Position numbers and translations under genes: made by a program
Shown: positions 7,877-15,557 of the stretch, in pieces
How the letters are laid out: the number at the start of each line of letters is the position of its first letter
Position numbering within the stretch: position 1 is the stretch's first letter
Virus record (IMG/VR): IMGVR_UViG_3300037140_000145
Coordinates: 1 to 64,000 of that record
DNA length: 64,000 bases
Strand: one strand, 5' to 3'
Source of the DNA: a virus
The notes under the pieces: model-generated
The model's database searches: none
Told to the model about the DNA's origin: nothing
The model's input: the letters and a program-made list of their open reading frames with translations, nothing else

Positions 7877-10210
7877 ATGAGCTTCACCAAGTTCGCGAGC
7901 TTCGAAGATGCGGAGGTCCTTGAGGTCAAGGGCTCGCCTTCGCGGCGTCGCACAGCCACGCTCGACAAGCTGAGTGACTTCCACGACTACCGCACCGACG
8001 ATGGCTACATGTACGTACGCCTGCGTGCGATCTCTAGCCGCGTCAACAAGAACCACGATGGCTGGCCGTCTGTCGAGCTTGCTGGAGGCTCTGAGGTCTT
8101 CGACCGTCACGCTAAGCAGTCTGCGACCGGCTTTACGGTCGAGGCGGCGGATGGCGACAAGCAGTTTGGATTCGCGACCTTCATCGGCAAGCCAAACTTC
8201 ATCGATCACAACAACTCCGATCCGTCTCGCGCTCGCGGCGTCGTAGTAGACAGCAAGCTCAAAGTCCTTCCGATAGAGCACACCGCAGCGAGTGGTGACA
8301 CCTACTGGGGCAGCGAGAGCATGGACCCTGAGCACGCTCCGCCGACTGAGGTCGAGCTACTCCTGGAGATCGACGCCAAGACCTTTCCGACGTACGCCAA
8401 GGCCGTTCGTAGTGGCGACCTCGACGGATTCTCCATGGGCTGCGATGTCGAGCGCTCGAAGTGTTCGCACTGCGGTCATGTGGCGACCAACCCCGACGAG
8501 TACTGCTCGCACATCGTCATGAAGGGTGCGCATCACGACTACAAGACGGCGGATGGCAAACGCATCTCGCGTAAGAGCTACGAGAACTGCTACGGCATTC
8601 ACTTCTTCGAGATCAGCGGCGTGTTCGATCCCGCTGACGAGACAGCGCTCGCCCGTGAAATCCGTGCGAGCGTCAACGACGAGGGCTTGGGCAAGACGGC
8701 TGAGAATGCACTACCTCAGTCCTTCCTGCCATCGGCACCCGAAGATGTAGACACCATGCGTGAAGAGCACGCTTGCCCAATCTGCGGCGAGACGATGGAG
8801 GGCGAGACGTGTGATGTGTGTGGATATGTCGAGCCGCCCAAGGGTATGGATAACCCCGACCTGACCAAGGCCCAAGAGCTTCAAGGCGACATGGCGCAGG
8901 GCAGCGAGCAAGAGGTTCAGCAGGATAATGCGCTGGCACAGGGCGCAGAGACACCGGCAGCACCGTCCGCAGAGCCCGCAGGTCACGCACCGCCCAAGCA
9001 GGAGGGTAGCTTCTTGACTGCTAGAAATAGCGCTGCATCCGCGAGTGTAATGGGTGACATGCGTTGGCAACCAAAGCTGAACCCAAAGGTGGCTGCTCGA
9101 ATCAACCAGCAGGAAAGGCCGATCAAAACGACCACAAAGCCTGCTACGAACGAGCCAGTCACGACCACTGTGGTGAAGAACCCGGCTAAGCCTGTCACGG
9201 CAACAATGCGCACAGCGCAGGACCTCATCGAGGCAGCCAATAACAACCATCAAGGAGATACCATGAGCACGAAGATCGCTGATGGTCCTACTGGCCCGGA
9301 GGCTTCGCCTGACGCGCGGGTTGACGCTACTGGCGTTGGTGGGGTCATCGAGCCTAGCAACGATGCAGCATCCAAGGCCGACGCACAGGTAGACGTTACC
9401 AGCGTAGGCACGACAGGCGTCACAGATGTTGACGCCGACAAGACTGAGAGTCTGCCTACGGCATCTGAGGGATCAGATGACGCTGGTTTCGACGCTACGA
9501 AAACGACCGAGGACAGCGGCCCGACCGCGACCTATGGCGATTCCGATGGCACCGAGAAGGGCTTCACGGATGGAGTAACCACTGATAGCCTCGAAGGCAA
9601 CCAGAACAAGGACTCGTCTGTCCGTCAGGCGTATGACGCAAAGCCGTTCTACGACCAGCCTGGCCTCAGCGGAGGTTCGACCGTCAAGGGCGTTCAGCCC
9701 GTTGCCGAGTCATTTGGCGAGCGCGTTGACGTGCTCCAGCCAGCGGCAACTCCGGAGAACAACTCTGGACCGACGAGTCAGTGGACTGGCACAGAGGGCA
9801 ACAAGGTTCTACGTCAGCAGGACCCGGTTACGCCGGAGTCCATCGCGACCGAGGGATTCACTTCGCATATCATCGCGGCGATCAAGCTCACTGATCTGGA
9901 AACAGAGCTAGGCATGATCGGCCCGGACGAGAAGTACAACCGCATCGCGGACCTTGACGCTCAGGACGACGAGCAGATCACGGCACAGCTAGACATGCTC
10001 TCGCGTGTCAAGACTGCGGCTACGCAGAAGCTTGCCAAGCAGCGCACGGCAGGCGTGGCTCGTATGCCAAGCGGCTTTGGCCAGCATACGGCAGGAGATC
10101 GTCGGATGGTAGACCAGGATGGTCACGCATTCGAACGTGTTTCGAGCGATGAGTCCGAGTCGGTTTCGGTCACAGACGAGACGCTCGACTCCGGTCTGTT
10201 CACACGCTAA
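7877..10210 (+). CDS. Prohead maturation protease with scaffold-like C-terminal half
   Basis: The N-terminal ~285 residues match the prohead serine protease class (HK97 S78 / T4 gp21-like): a His in KPNFIDHNN near residue 109 and the nucleophile Ser in DGFSMGC near 185, followed by a zinc-type insertion (CSHC ... YCSHI) and FFEISGVFDPAD. After it come a zinc ribbon (CPICG ... CDVCGY, about 297-315) and a long acidic, low-complexity region to residue 777. The protease normally cleaves scaffold and capsid protein inside the prohead. Location just before capsid genes agrees. The upstream in-frame ATG-equivalent at 7820 is unlikely; the start at 7877 begins MSFTKFASFED. CATAAC at 7864-7869 lies 7 bases before it, possibly a leaderless promoter. 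Confidence 0.8.
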   Translation: MSFTKFASFEDAEVLEVKGSPSRRRTATLDKLSDFHDYRTDDGYMYVRLRAISSRVNKNHDGWPSVELAGGSEVFDRHAKQSATGFTVEAADGDKQFGFATFIGKPNFIDHNNSDPSRARGVVVDSKLKVLPIEHTAASGDTYWGSESMDPEHAPPTEVELLLEIDAKTFPTYAKAVRSGDLDGFSMGCDVERSKCSHCGHVATNPDEYCSHIVMKGAHHDYKTADGKRISRKSYENCYGIHFFEISGVFDPADETALAREIRASVNDEGLGKTAENALPQSFLPSAPEDVDTMREEHACPICGETMEGETCDVCGYVEPPKGMDNPDLTKAQELQGDMAQGSEQEVQQDNALAQGAETPAAPSAEPAGHAPPKQEGSFLTARNSAASASVMGDMRWQPKLNPKVAARINQQERPIKTTTKPATNEPVTTTVVKNPAKPVTATMRTAQDLIEAANNNHQGDTMSTKIADGPTGPEASPDARVDATGVGGVIEPSNDAASKADAQVDVTSVGTTGVTDVDADKTESLPTASEGSDDAGFDATKTTEDSGPTATYGDSDGTEKGFTDGVTTDSLEGNQNKDSSVRQAYDAKPFYDQPGLSGGSTVKGVQPVAESFGERVDVLQPAATPENNSGPTSQWTGTEGNKVLRQQDPVTPESIATEGFTSHIIAAIKLTDLETELGMIGPDEKYNRIADLDAQDDEQITAQLDMLSRVKTAATQKLAKQRTAGVARMPSGFGQHTAGDRRMVDQDGHAFERVSSDESESVSVTDETLDSGLFTR
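9263..10210 (+). CDS. Nested scaffold protein from an internal start in the protease gene
   Basis: An in-frame ATG at 9263 is preceded by AAGGAG with a 5-base gap, one of the best ribosome binding sites in the window, inside the protease reading frame. It would yield the 315-residue acidic C-terminal half, beginning MSTKIADGPTGPEAS. A scaffold made from an internal start within the protease gene is the known arrangement of lambda C/Nu3 and relatives. Composition (Asp, Thr, Gly, Ser rich, then helical) fits a scaffold. No separate scaffold gene is evident between here and the capsid gene. The start signal is seen; the role is inferred. Confidence 0.6.
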   Translation: MSTKIADGPTGPEASPDARVDATGVGGVIEPSNDAASKADAQVDVTSVGTTGVTDVDADKTESLPTASEGSDDAGFDATKTTEDSGPTATYGDSDGTEKGFTDGVTTDSLEGNQNKDSSVRQAYDAKPFYDQPGLSGGSTVKGVQPVAESFGERVDVLQPAATPENNSGPTSQWTGTEGNKVLRQQDPVTPESIATEGFTSHIIAAIKLTDLETELGMIGPDEKYNRIADLDAQDDEQITAQLDMLSRVKTAATQKLAKQRTAGVARMPSGFGQHTAGDRRMVDQDGHAFERVSSDESESVSVTDETLDSGLFTR

Positions 10211-10253
10211 TCCGTAAAGCTACTTACTTTCGGTAGTGCCCCGTCATGACAAT

Positions 10254-10300
10254 GAGTGATGACTTAGCGCTTCTGGCGCTACAACCAAAAGGAATCACTC
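10254..10300 (+). promoter_or_regulatory. Structured leader before the putative decoration gene
   Basis: An outer inverted repeat GAGTGAT (10254-10260) / ATCACTC (10294-10300) encloses an inner hairpin TAGCGC-TTCTG-GCGCTA (10265-10281). The AAAAGGA ribosome binding site at 10287-10293 lies between them, against the outer stem, with the ATG at 10305. The 94-base gap is one of the longest in the head operon. It may tune translation or protect the message; no T-run follows, so it is not a terminator. Confidence 0.45.
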
Positions 10301-10304
10301 ACCA

Positions 10305-10913
10305 ATGCAAGTAATTTACGGTGACGCAAGCAACATCAACCTGACGGCCCAGAAGCGCCTTCTCAGGGTTGTAGAGGGACAGACCCAGGCGACACCGTTC
10401 GCCGGGATCATCGATCCTTCGCTGCGTAACACCACGGGTGGCATTCGCGTTCCGTTGAAAACGGACGAAGCGGGAGTCACACCGGTCGGTGGAGCAGCAG
10501 CAGCCCCGTTCTCGCGTTCGGGAGATGCCTTCACATTTGAAGGTTCACTCGTACCTGGACTAGTCCTCGTCAAGACGGTAGGCGAAGCTTTCGCCATCGG
10601 CGACGCCGGGACTGCAACGGGTGTCTACGGACTCCTTGGGCAGTGGGTCGGTGGAACGTTTGACAACATCAAACAGTCCAACCAAATCTCTGCATGGCAG
10701 GGACCGGACTCCGTGTACGATCTGATCGCACCGGGCTTCGACTCAACGGAACTTTCTACGAAGGTTGCGGAAAACAAAGAAGGAAAGCCTGTGTACCTGT
10801 ACGTCGGCAAAGATGGACGCCTGGGCGTAACTAAAGGTACCAACGAAACCAAGATCGCGGAAGTTGTTGACTACAGCAACCCAAGCGTTCTGCGATTCAA
10901 GCTACTAGTCTAA
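10305..10913 (+). CDS. Putative head decoration/fibre protein (202 aa)
   Basis: Beta-rich protein lying between protease/scaffold and the major capsid gene, the usual place for a capsid decoration or head-fibre protein. Gly- and Val-rich with short strands; a C-terminal segment of about 70 residues (GKPVYLYVGKDGRLGV ... LRFKLLV) looks like a small domain of its own. No catalytic motif or cysteine pattern. It should be made in high copy, consistent with its AAGGA ribosome binding site and structured leader. Assignment rests on position and composition, not on a recognised signature. Confidence 0.6.
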   Translation: MQVIYGDASNINLTAQKRLLRVVEGQTQATPFAGIIDPSLRNTTGGIRVPLKTDEAGVTPVGGAAAAPFSRSGDAFTFEGSLVPGLVLVKTVGEAFAIGDAGTATGVYGLLGQWVGGTFDNIKQSNQISAWQGPDSVYDLIAPGFDSTELSTKVAENKEGKPVYLYVGKDGRLGVTKGTNETKIAEVVDYSNPSVLRFKLLV

Positions 10914-10928
10914 GGAGGCGAGACAGAC

Positions 10929-12020
10929 ATGGGATATGAGAATTTCCAACGTCAGGTAGTCGCTTCTGGTGACTACGAGGAGAAGCTAAAGGACCTTCCG
11001 AAGCTCTCCAAGAAGCAGAAGGTCGGACGCCTCGAAGCTATCCTTGCCGACAAGGGTAACGCGATGCGTCGTATCGGCCAGGGCATGATCGGCCCGATTC
11101 AGATTCGTCTAAGGTACGAGGGTATCGTTCGTAACGTCCTCGTGGAGGATACGCTAGAGCGCGGACCCCTCATGCCTTACGACATCCTGGACGACCTTGG
11201 ACGTGCGTACGTGCTGAACAGCACTGACGCCGAGGTCAAGATCACGCCGTTCGAGGGCAAGCAGGCATTCCCTGCTCTGTTCCGTTTGGCGACGTTCCCA
11301 CGCATCCGCAAGGAGGACCTCTACTACTTGCGAGTCAACGCGGTTGAATACGCGCAGGACGAGTCCCGTCAGGCCATCCAGAAGCAGGAGGACGCACGTC
11401 TAGTCCTACTTCTTGAGCAGGCCATCAAAGGACTCGGCGAAGCGCTTACCAACAACGTCGTTGGCCTCGCACCTACTGGTGGTCGCGCAGTTGGGATCGC
11501 AGCAGGACCGGAAGCAGAGCCTAACGAGCACACCGTTCTCCTCGGAGCCGGTAACCCGTTGGAGCCCGCTGACTTCTACAACGCGGTAACTCAGATCGAG
11601 ATCAACCAGCTAGAGGCACGTCGCGTGCTTGCCCACCCGGCAGACATTCGCGACCTCTACGACTGGGACCTCAACGTCACAGGGTTCCGCTTCAAGGATG
11701 AGGTCTTCGCAGGCGGACGTATTACGTCCTTCGGCGAGTTCCAAATCCAGCGTTCGATCATCATCCCTCAGGGTGAGGTCTTCCTCGCAGCCGAGCCGGA
11801 GTTCATCGGGGTCTTCCCTGTCATGTACTCTCTCGATGTCGAGGAGAACCATCAGGTCGAGCAGTTCTACAAGGGATGGGTCATGGACGAGCTTGTCGGA
11901 ATGCTTATCCTCAACCCGCGTGGACTGTCTCGCATCCTCAAGGCGTCAAGCAACGCTGCACCTTCGAAGCTCGACATCACGGGCCTCGGAACCGGCGCAC
12001 CTGGCACCTGGACGCTGTAA
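10929..12020 (+). CDS. Major capsid protein
   Basis: 363 residues. The pattern matches HK97-fold major capsid proteins of large actinobacterial myophages: a basic helical N-terminal arm (KKQKVGRLEAI), an E-loop/P-domain stretch, the A-domain segment RRVLAHPADIRDLYDW, a GRI(T)SFGEFQIQRS loop, EVFLAAEPEFIGVFPVMYSL, and the closing GMLILNPRGL. AAGGAGG lies 10 bases before the ATG. It follows protease, scaffold and decoration genes and precedes a strong terminator, as expected for the most highly expressed virion gene. The fold is inferred from family pattern rather than modelled. Confidence 0.85.
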   Translation: MGYENFQRQVVASGDYEEKLKDLPKLSKKQKVGRLEAILADKGNAMRRIGQGMIGPIQIRLRYEGIVRNVLVEDTLERGPLMPYDILDDLGRAYVLNSTDAEVKITPFEGKQAFPALFRLATFPRIRKEDLYYLRVNAVEYAQDESRQAIQKQEDARLVLLLEQAIKGLGEALTNNVVGLAPTGGRAVGIAAGPEAEPNEHTVLLGAGNPLEPADFYNAVTQIEINQLEARRVLAHPADIRDLYDWDLNVTGFRFKDEVFAGGRITSFGEFQIQRSIIIPQGEVFLAAEPEFIGVFPVMYSLDVEENHQVEQFYKGWVMDELVGMLILNPRGLSRILKASSNAAPSKLDITGLGTGAPGTWTL

Positions 12021-12040
12021 GGTCCAACCAAGACGCAACG

Positions 12041-12069
12041 AAAAAGCCCCGCTACATGCGGGGCTTTTT
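12041..12069. terminator. Rho-independent bidirectional terminator after the capsid gene
   Basis: AAAAAGCCCCGC, loop TACAT, GCGGGGCTTTTT: a 12-base perfect inverted repeat whose GC core is flanked by A-run and T-run on both strands. It ends the head operon on the plus strand and the converging minus-strand unit 13614-12052. Confidence 0.93.
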
Positions 12070-12180
12070 CTTGTTCTCTTGTACTCGGACCCAGGCTGCG
12101 ATGACAGCCTCAATCGCACGTTTGTCTCGTGTCGTCATATCTACTAGGTTGACGACTCGCGCGAGAATACGATCCGACAT
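12052..12180 (-). CDS. Small ORF (42 aa) ending inside the terminator
   Basis: An ATG at 12180 opens a 42-codon frame, MSDRILARVVNLVDMTTRDK and on to a basic end KKKPRM, whose stop lies in the terminator stem. It begins 12 bases after the stop of the 213-aa gene, on the same strand. It would form an amphipathic helix. No good Shine-Dalgarno is present, so it is a candidate only. Confidence 0.4.
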   Translation of the reverse strand: MSDRILARVVNLVDMTTRDKRAIEAVIAAWVRVQENKKKPRM

Positions 12181-12192
12181 CTGTCTAGGATT

Positions 12193-12834
12193 TCATCGAT
12201 GTTCCTCGACAGCCATCAGGCGCTTAGCGAGCTTGGATAGACCCTGGTTCCTCCTGATTGGACCAAGCGGCTTCCCAGCCCTCTTCTGTGCCGTGTGGGC
12301 TGCGCAGAGGCCACACGAGACAACGGGATAGATGCATCCCTCAAATAGGCAGTCTAGCTCCTGAGGCTCAGGCGGCGGAGGTAGAATCTCTCGGCTGGTC
12401 TGTTTGACGCCGGAGTAGAAGCTACAGCCCGTGGCGCGACGCATCTCCTCTGTCGCCCATGGACGGCCTTGAGGATGGGTGCGCCAGAACATGCCCTGAA
12501 TGATGTGTGGTTCGGGCGTTCCATTGGCGCAGTATATCTCTCGTTTCTGTCGCGCCCGCAACGCATGAGCATTGAGATACGCAGGGTGCTCGCCACCGGG
12601 CTTAGAATCGTTCAGCAGCATCTTCTCCGCGAGCAGCAGTAGCTCGCGCCGCGTGTACTCGAATTCAAAGGCTGGCTCGAAGTCCGGCACAAGCTCCTTG
12701 ATCCGACCTGAATCGGTGATATGCACGTCGGGGAAGTGCCTGAGCTTGCCGCCCCGAATGACATGCTGGCGTACCTTGGCTCCGCGTACGCCGCCGCCCT
12801 TCAATAGTCCTGATCCGAGGACATCATATCCCAC
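12193..12834 (-). CDS. Hypothetical protein, paralogue of the 48409-48972 product
   Basis: 213 residues, GTG start at 12834. The centre (YTRRELLLLAEKMLL ... KREIYCANGTPEP ... QGMFWRTHPQGR ... GCSFYSG) aligns with the protein from 48409-48972 (YTSEELVAFADQLL ... RREIYTESGTPDP ... QGMYNRSHPEGR ... GASYY), so this phage has two members of one family. A C-terminal Cys/His cluster (CLFEGCIYPVVSCGLCAAH) could bind zinc and is absent in the paralogue. No known function. A TATACT hexamer 7 bases before the GTG suggests a leaderless start. Confidence 0.7.
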   Translation of the reverse strand: MGYDVLGSGLLKGGGVRGAKVRQHVIRGGKLRHFPDVHITDSGRIKELVPDFEPAFEFEYTRRELLLLAEKMLLNDSKPGGEHPAYLNAHALRARQKREIYCANGTPEPHIIQGMFWRTHPQGRPWATEEMRRATGCSFYSGVKQTSREILPPPPEPQELDCLFEGCIYPVVSCGLCAAHTAQKRAGKPLGPIRRNQGLSKLAKRLMAVEEHR

Positions 12835-12841
12835 GCCGGGG

Positions 12842-12847
12842 AGTATA
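12842..12847 (-). promoter_or_regulatory. Candidate -10 for the gene starting at 12834
   Basis: TATACT on the minus strand with seven bases to the GTG start. No convincing -35 or TGn extension, so support comes from spacing shared with other candidate leaderless starts. Confidence 0.4.
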
Positions 12848-12852
12848 GCGCT

Positions 12853-13614
12853 TTAGGCGATGGGGCGCGCGATAGTGCGCAGATCGCTGGCGTAGTGCGA
12901 GTCCAGGATGAACGACACCGGCATCAAGAAGTAGCCGTTGAGTCCCCACGATACGTCCCAACTGTTGAGGACGAGTAGGTAGTGCGGGTACTTCTTGAGA
13001 TAGCCGCAAGCGAGAACCTCATGCCCTCCAAGGACTTCCTCGTTGGGCTTCGGCATCGGCATGATACCCGTGTTGGCCACCTGTTCTGACTCAAAGCTGG
13101 AGTAGACCGTGAAGCCGAACGGAATCGTCTGCCCCGCCGATAGAGCTTGCTGAATTGCAGTAAGCGATTGCGGTACGGCCTTGACCTGCTTGGTCAGGGT
13201 GTAAGCACGAGGCTTGTTAGGCGGTTTGATTTCGAACTTGCTGATGTCGTACTGCCAAAGCGTCTCATCTGGGATTCCATGTTTCGCGACGGTGAAGGCG
13301 TCGTGGCCCATGGCTCCGCAGTCGCCCTGATTGAGAGTGCCCTCGATCTGGCGCTCGAAGAAGTATGTCCACAGTCGTGAAAGCTCTCCGCAGTCTTTGC
13401 CGTCCTTGATCGAGTCATAACGGAAACAGCGGTTGGTGGCATTCGCCGTACACGAACCGAGTTTTAGCTGATTCAAGGCGGGCGGCATGTGTGGTCTAGG
13501 ATCAACCTCTGACAGGATCGTCACGCCGGAAAGATCGGCTGTCGGATATGTGAGCCCAGGAAGCGGTCGATTCCAACCTAGAGCATGCCCCTGCGGAGTG
13601 ATAATGGCCATCAT
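12853..13614 (-). CDS. Papain-like cysteine protease (C1-type)
   Basis: 253 residues with the catalytic layout of clan CA, family C1 peptidases: QLKLGSCTANA near residue 50 (oxyanion Gln region and nucleophile Cys), GGHEVLACGY near 195 (catalytic His), and LNSWDVSWGLNGYFLMP near 215 (Asn in the NSW(x)nWGxxGYF signature). The start MMAIITPQGHALGW lacks a signal peptide and a clear propeptide, so it probably acts inside the cell or in the virion. It lies alone between the capsid terminator unit and a plus-strand gene. Substrate unknown: processing of virion proteins, attack on host proteins or lysis are all possible. Family assignment is firm from the three motifs. Confidence 0.85.
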   Translation of the reverse strand: MMAIITPQGHALGWNRPLPGLTYPTADLSGVTILSEVDPRPHMPPALNQLKLGSCTANATNRCFRYDSIKDGKDCGELSRLWTYFFERQIEGTLNQGDCGAMGHDAFTVAKHGIPDETLWQYDISKFEIKPPNKPRAYTLTKQVKAVPQSLTAIQQALSAGQTIPFGFTVYSSFESEQVANTGIMPMPKPNEEVLGGHEVLACGYLKKYPHYLLVLNSWDVSWGLNGYFLMPVSFILDSHYASDLRTIARPIA

Positions 13615-13722
13615 AGACTAGCTCGCCGATATGCCTGATTTCTAACCCTCCCTGTCGCAAGAATAGGTGAGTTGTAGTACGCAGCACCAGCTAGGTTCAC
13701 ATATCGACAAGGAGATTGGCTC

Positions 13723-14610
13723 ATGCCAGCTACGAAGAAAGCACCCGTGAAGCGCAAAGCAACGAAAACGCGCGCTCGCAAAGCAGCACCGAAAGCAACG
13801 CCGAAGATCGAGACTCGCACGGTCGAGTTGACCGAGGCCCAATGGGCAGCGCTGCTAGAAACCTACAGCAACCTCAAGGGCGCAGGTCTTCCTGTTCCCG
13901 CTGAGATCGCAGAGCCCGTTGAGGCATGGCTTGCCGCAGAGCAGGCCACGGAGGAGGCAGTCGTAGAGGCTACCGAGGAGGCCGACGCCCTACAGGCAGA
14001 GCGAGACGCGACTGGACCCAAATGGGTACGCAACGGTTACAACGCGCCGTTCTCACTTAGGCTTCAGCGTCAGGACAAAAAGGAGCGCATCGATCTCGCG
14101 CCCCGTGGCCAGCGTGGAGACATGTTCCCACTTCGGCCAGAGGATGAAAGCGATCACATCCTGATTGCCAACCTACAGACCGGACTCATCCAGTTGATCG
14201 GCGATGGTGAGGCGAAGAGGATCGCAGAAAACCAGACCGTGAACATCCAGAAGACAAACACGACTCTGGCCATGATCGTCAACGAGACGGGTCAGCCGAT
14301 CAACAAACTGACGGTTGAGACAGAGTACAACCGACAGGGCGTAGTCGTCGGTTACGTCGATCCCAACGCGAAGCCGAAAGCTCCTCTAGGCGGCATCGTG
14401 CGTCCAGATCAGGTTGAGCAGATTCGACAGTTCGTCCCGACAGGCGGCAACCCGGCCATCGTGTCCTCAGGATTCCAGACCGGACCCCAGTTGACCGATA
14501 CAGCTAGGCTGGCGGTCGCGGACAAGCTCGCTCGTCTCAAGGGCGTCCAGGGTAGGCCAGAGGAGGTTCTGAGCCTCCAGGTATCGGTTGATCCCACAGT
14601 CAAGACATGA
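13723..14610 (+). CDS. Virion-region protein with histone-like basic N-terminus (295 aa)
   Basis: The first ~28 residues are a Lys/Ala/Arg/Pro-rich tail (KKAPVKRKATKTRARKAAPK) like the tails of actinobacterial HupB, so it may touch DNA. Then comes an acidic helical region (about 60-95, EATEEADALQAE) and a beta-rich body (100-230). AAGGAG stands 8 bases ahead of the ATG. It is translationally coupled by ATGA to the next small gene. Flanked by minus-strand cassettes in the head-to-neck interval; function unknown, a head-associated or connector role is plausible. Confidence 0.65.
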   Translation: MPATKKAPVKRKATKTRARKAAPKATPKIETRTVELTEAQWAALLETYSNLKGAGLPVPAEIAEPVEAWLAAEQATEEAVVEATEEADALQAERDATGPKWVRNGYNAPFSLRLQRQDKKERIDLAPRGQRGDMFPLRPEDESDHILIANLQTGLIQLIGDGEAKRIAENQTVNIQKTNTTLAMIVNETGQPINKLTVETEYNRQGVVVGYVDPNAKPKAPLGGIVRPDQVEQIRQFVPTGGNPAIVSSGFQTGPQLTDTARLAVADKLARLKGVQGRPEEVLSLQVSVDPTVKT

Positions 14611-14861
14611 AACGCCCATCCCCCAGGCGGTGGCTCAAGATCAAGCGCAAACTCCTTGTGGAACGGATAGCGGGTTGGCGCAATAAGCGTACTCGCGCGC
14701 GGTTGATCACGGACAGTCTCACGTTCGGTATGCTCGATAGACGTGCCTTTTGGCCACAGAGCGAGATCGAGAAGGCAAAGCGAGGTCCGGCGTATCTCTT
14801 GCGCAACGAGAGAGACGAGCCTATCAGACAAGTCACGCTAGAGGACGTTATCCACGGGTAA
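14607..14861 (+). CDS. Small basic hypothetical protein (84 aa)
   Basis: Starts in the stop codon of the preceding gene (ATGA). Strongly basic at the N-terminus (MKRPSPRRWLKIKRKLLVER), then a charged C-terminal half. No recognised family. Its last 24 bases overlap the converging minus gene 14838-15224. Confidence 0.55.
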   Translation: MKRPSPRRWLKIKRKLLVERIAGWRNKRTRARLITDSLTFGMLDRRAFWPQSEIEKAKRGPAYLLRNERDEPIRQVTLEDVIHG

Positions 14862-15224
14862 TGGGTCGAGTAGCTCAGGAGAGGCCCCTGTGCCTCTCTG
14901 GTAGCCTCTATTCGCTACCGGCCATGACTCCATCCCGTTCTCGCCGTGCTTACCTACGGCGATGGCGGGATGGTTGGCTATCTGCCCTACGTGCGCAGCT
15001 AGCTGCTTGACGTAGGCGTCAGTCTCCGGACTGTCCTCCGCCACTGTCACCAGATGGTGTGCTGGTCCAAACGAATGGGAGTGCGGACCCTCCACCCACG
15101 TCTGATGAAAGAGTCGCGGCTGGGATTCGTATAGCCACTGATGGGCCGCTGCCGGGAGCATCCGGTGAAGCGGCTGTCCTAGCTCGTCCGTCGTCGGGAT
15201 CGTCACATGGTACTTGGCCTGCAT
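14838..15224 (-). CDS. Hypothetical protein, His-rich (128 aa)
   Basis: ATG at 15224 with GAGGT eight bases upstream; a GTG directly before it is an alternative start, and a TAG precedes that. The protein is rich in His (HQWLYESQPRLFHQTW, GPHSHSFGPAHHLVTV), which could bind metal or simply be surface. Length and codon pattern suggest a genuine gene. It overlaps the upstream zinc ORF by about 205 bases in another frame, so one of the two must have a short true extent. Function unknown; last gene of the minus cassette. Confidence 0.55.
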   Translation of the reverse strand: MQAKYHVTIPTTDELGQPLHRMLPAAAHQWLYESQPRLFHQTWVEGPHSHSFGPAHHLVTVAEDSPETDAYVKQLAAHVGQIANHPAIAVGKHGENGMESWPVANRGYQRGTGASPELLDPLPVDNVL

Positions 15225-15375
15225 CACCTATTACCTCTGCGATCTGCCCCGAAGCGCAGTCTACGCAAATCGTCTCGGTCACACCGGTCTTGAGGTTGGT
15301 ATGCGTGCAGCGATAGATGAACTTCTCATCGCCTTCATCATCTTCGAGCGGTCTGTTACAGAGAGGGCAGTTCAT
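15019..15375 (-). CDS. Small zinc-finger protein, 3' half doubtful
   Basis: The N-terminal ~50 residues are convincing: MNCPLCNRPLEDD, then YRCTHTN and ICVDCASGQ, a Cys4-type zinc site. From about residue 50 on the frame becomes Gly/Ser/Ala/Pro-rich and overlaps the gene at 14838-15224, so this part may be untranslated shadow, a disordered tail, or the result of a frameshift in an originally shorter gene. Start is coupled (ATGA) to the membrane protein upstream. Confidence 0.5.
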   Translation of the reverse strand: MNCPLCNRPLEDDEGDEKFIYRCTHTNLKTGVTETICVDCASGQIAEVIGDAGQVPCDDPDDGRARTAASPDAPGSGPSVAIRIPAATLSSDVGGGSALPFVWTSTPSGDSGGGQSGD

Positions 15376-15557
15376 CTAGACCCTTTTGCGCCATGCTTCT
15401 TCGCCGCCTCTTCTGCACGTTGATCGAGTCTCTTGCCGTGCTCCAATCGCCGCTGTTGCCAGAAGCCCTCGATGTCCCAGTGTATCACCACAAGTACGGC
15501 CAGGAAGCTCCCGACGAAGGATGTGCCCAGGCCAATACCGATCTCCACGAGGATCAT
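15372..15557 (-). CDS. Single-pass small membrane protein (61 aa)
   Basis: Residues about 2-25 (ILVEIGIGLGTSFVGSFLAV) form one transmembrane helix; the rest is a charged cytoplasmic-type tail (QRRLEHGKRLDQRAEEAAKK). It is coupled by overlapping stop/start codons to both neighbours. A holin or spanin role cannot be excluded, but nothing beyond one membrane helix supports it. Confidence 0.6.
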   Translation of the reverse strand: MILVEIGIGLGTSFVGSFLAVLVVIHWDIEGFWQQRRLEHGKRLDQRAEEAAKKHGAKGSR

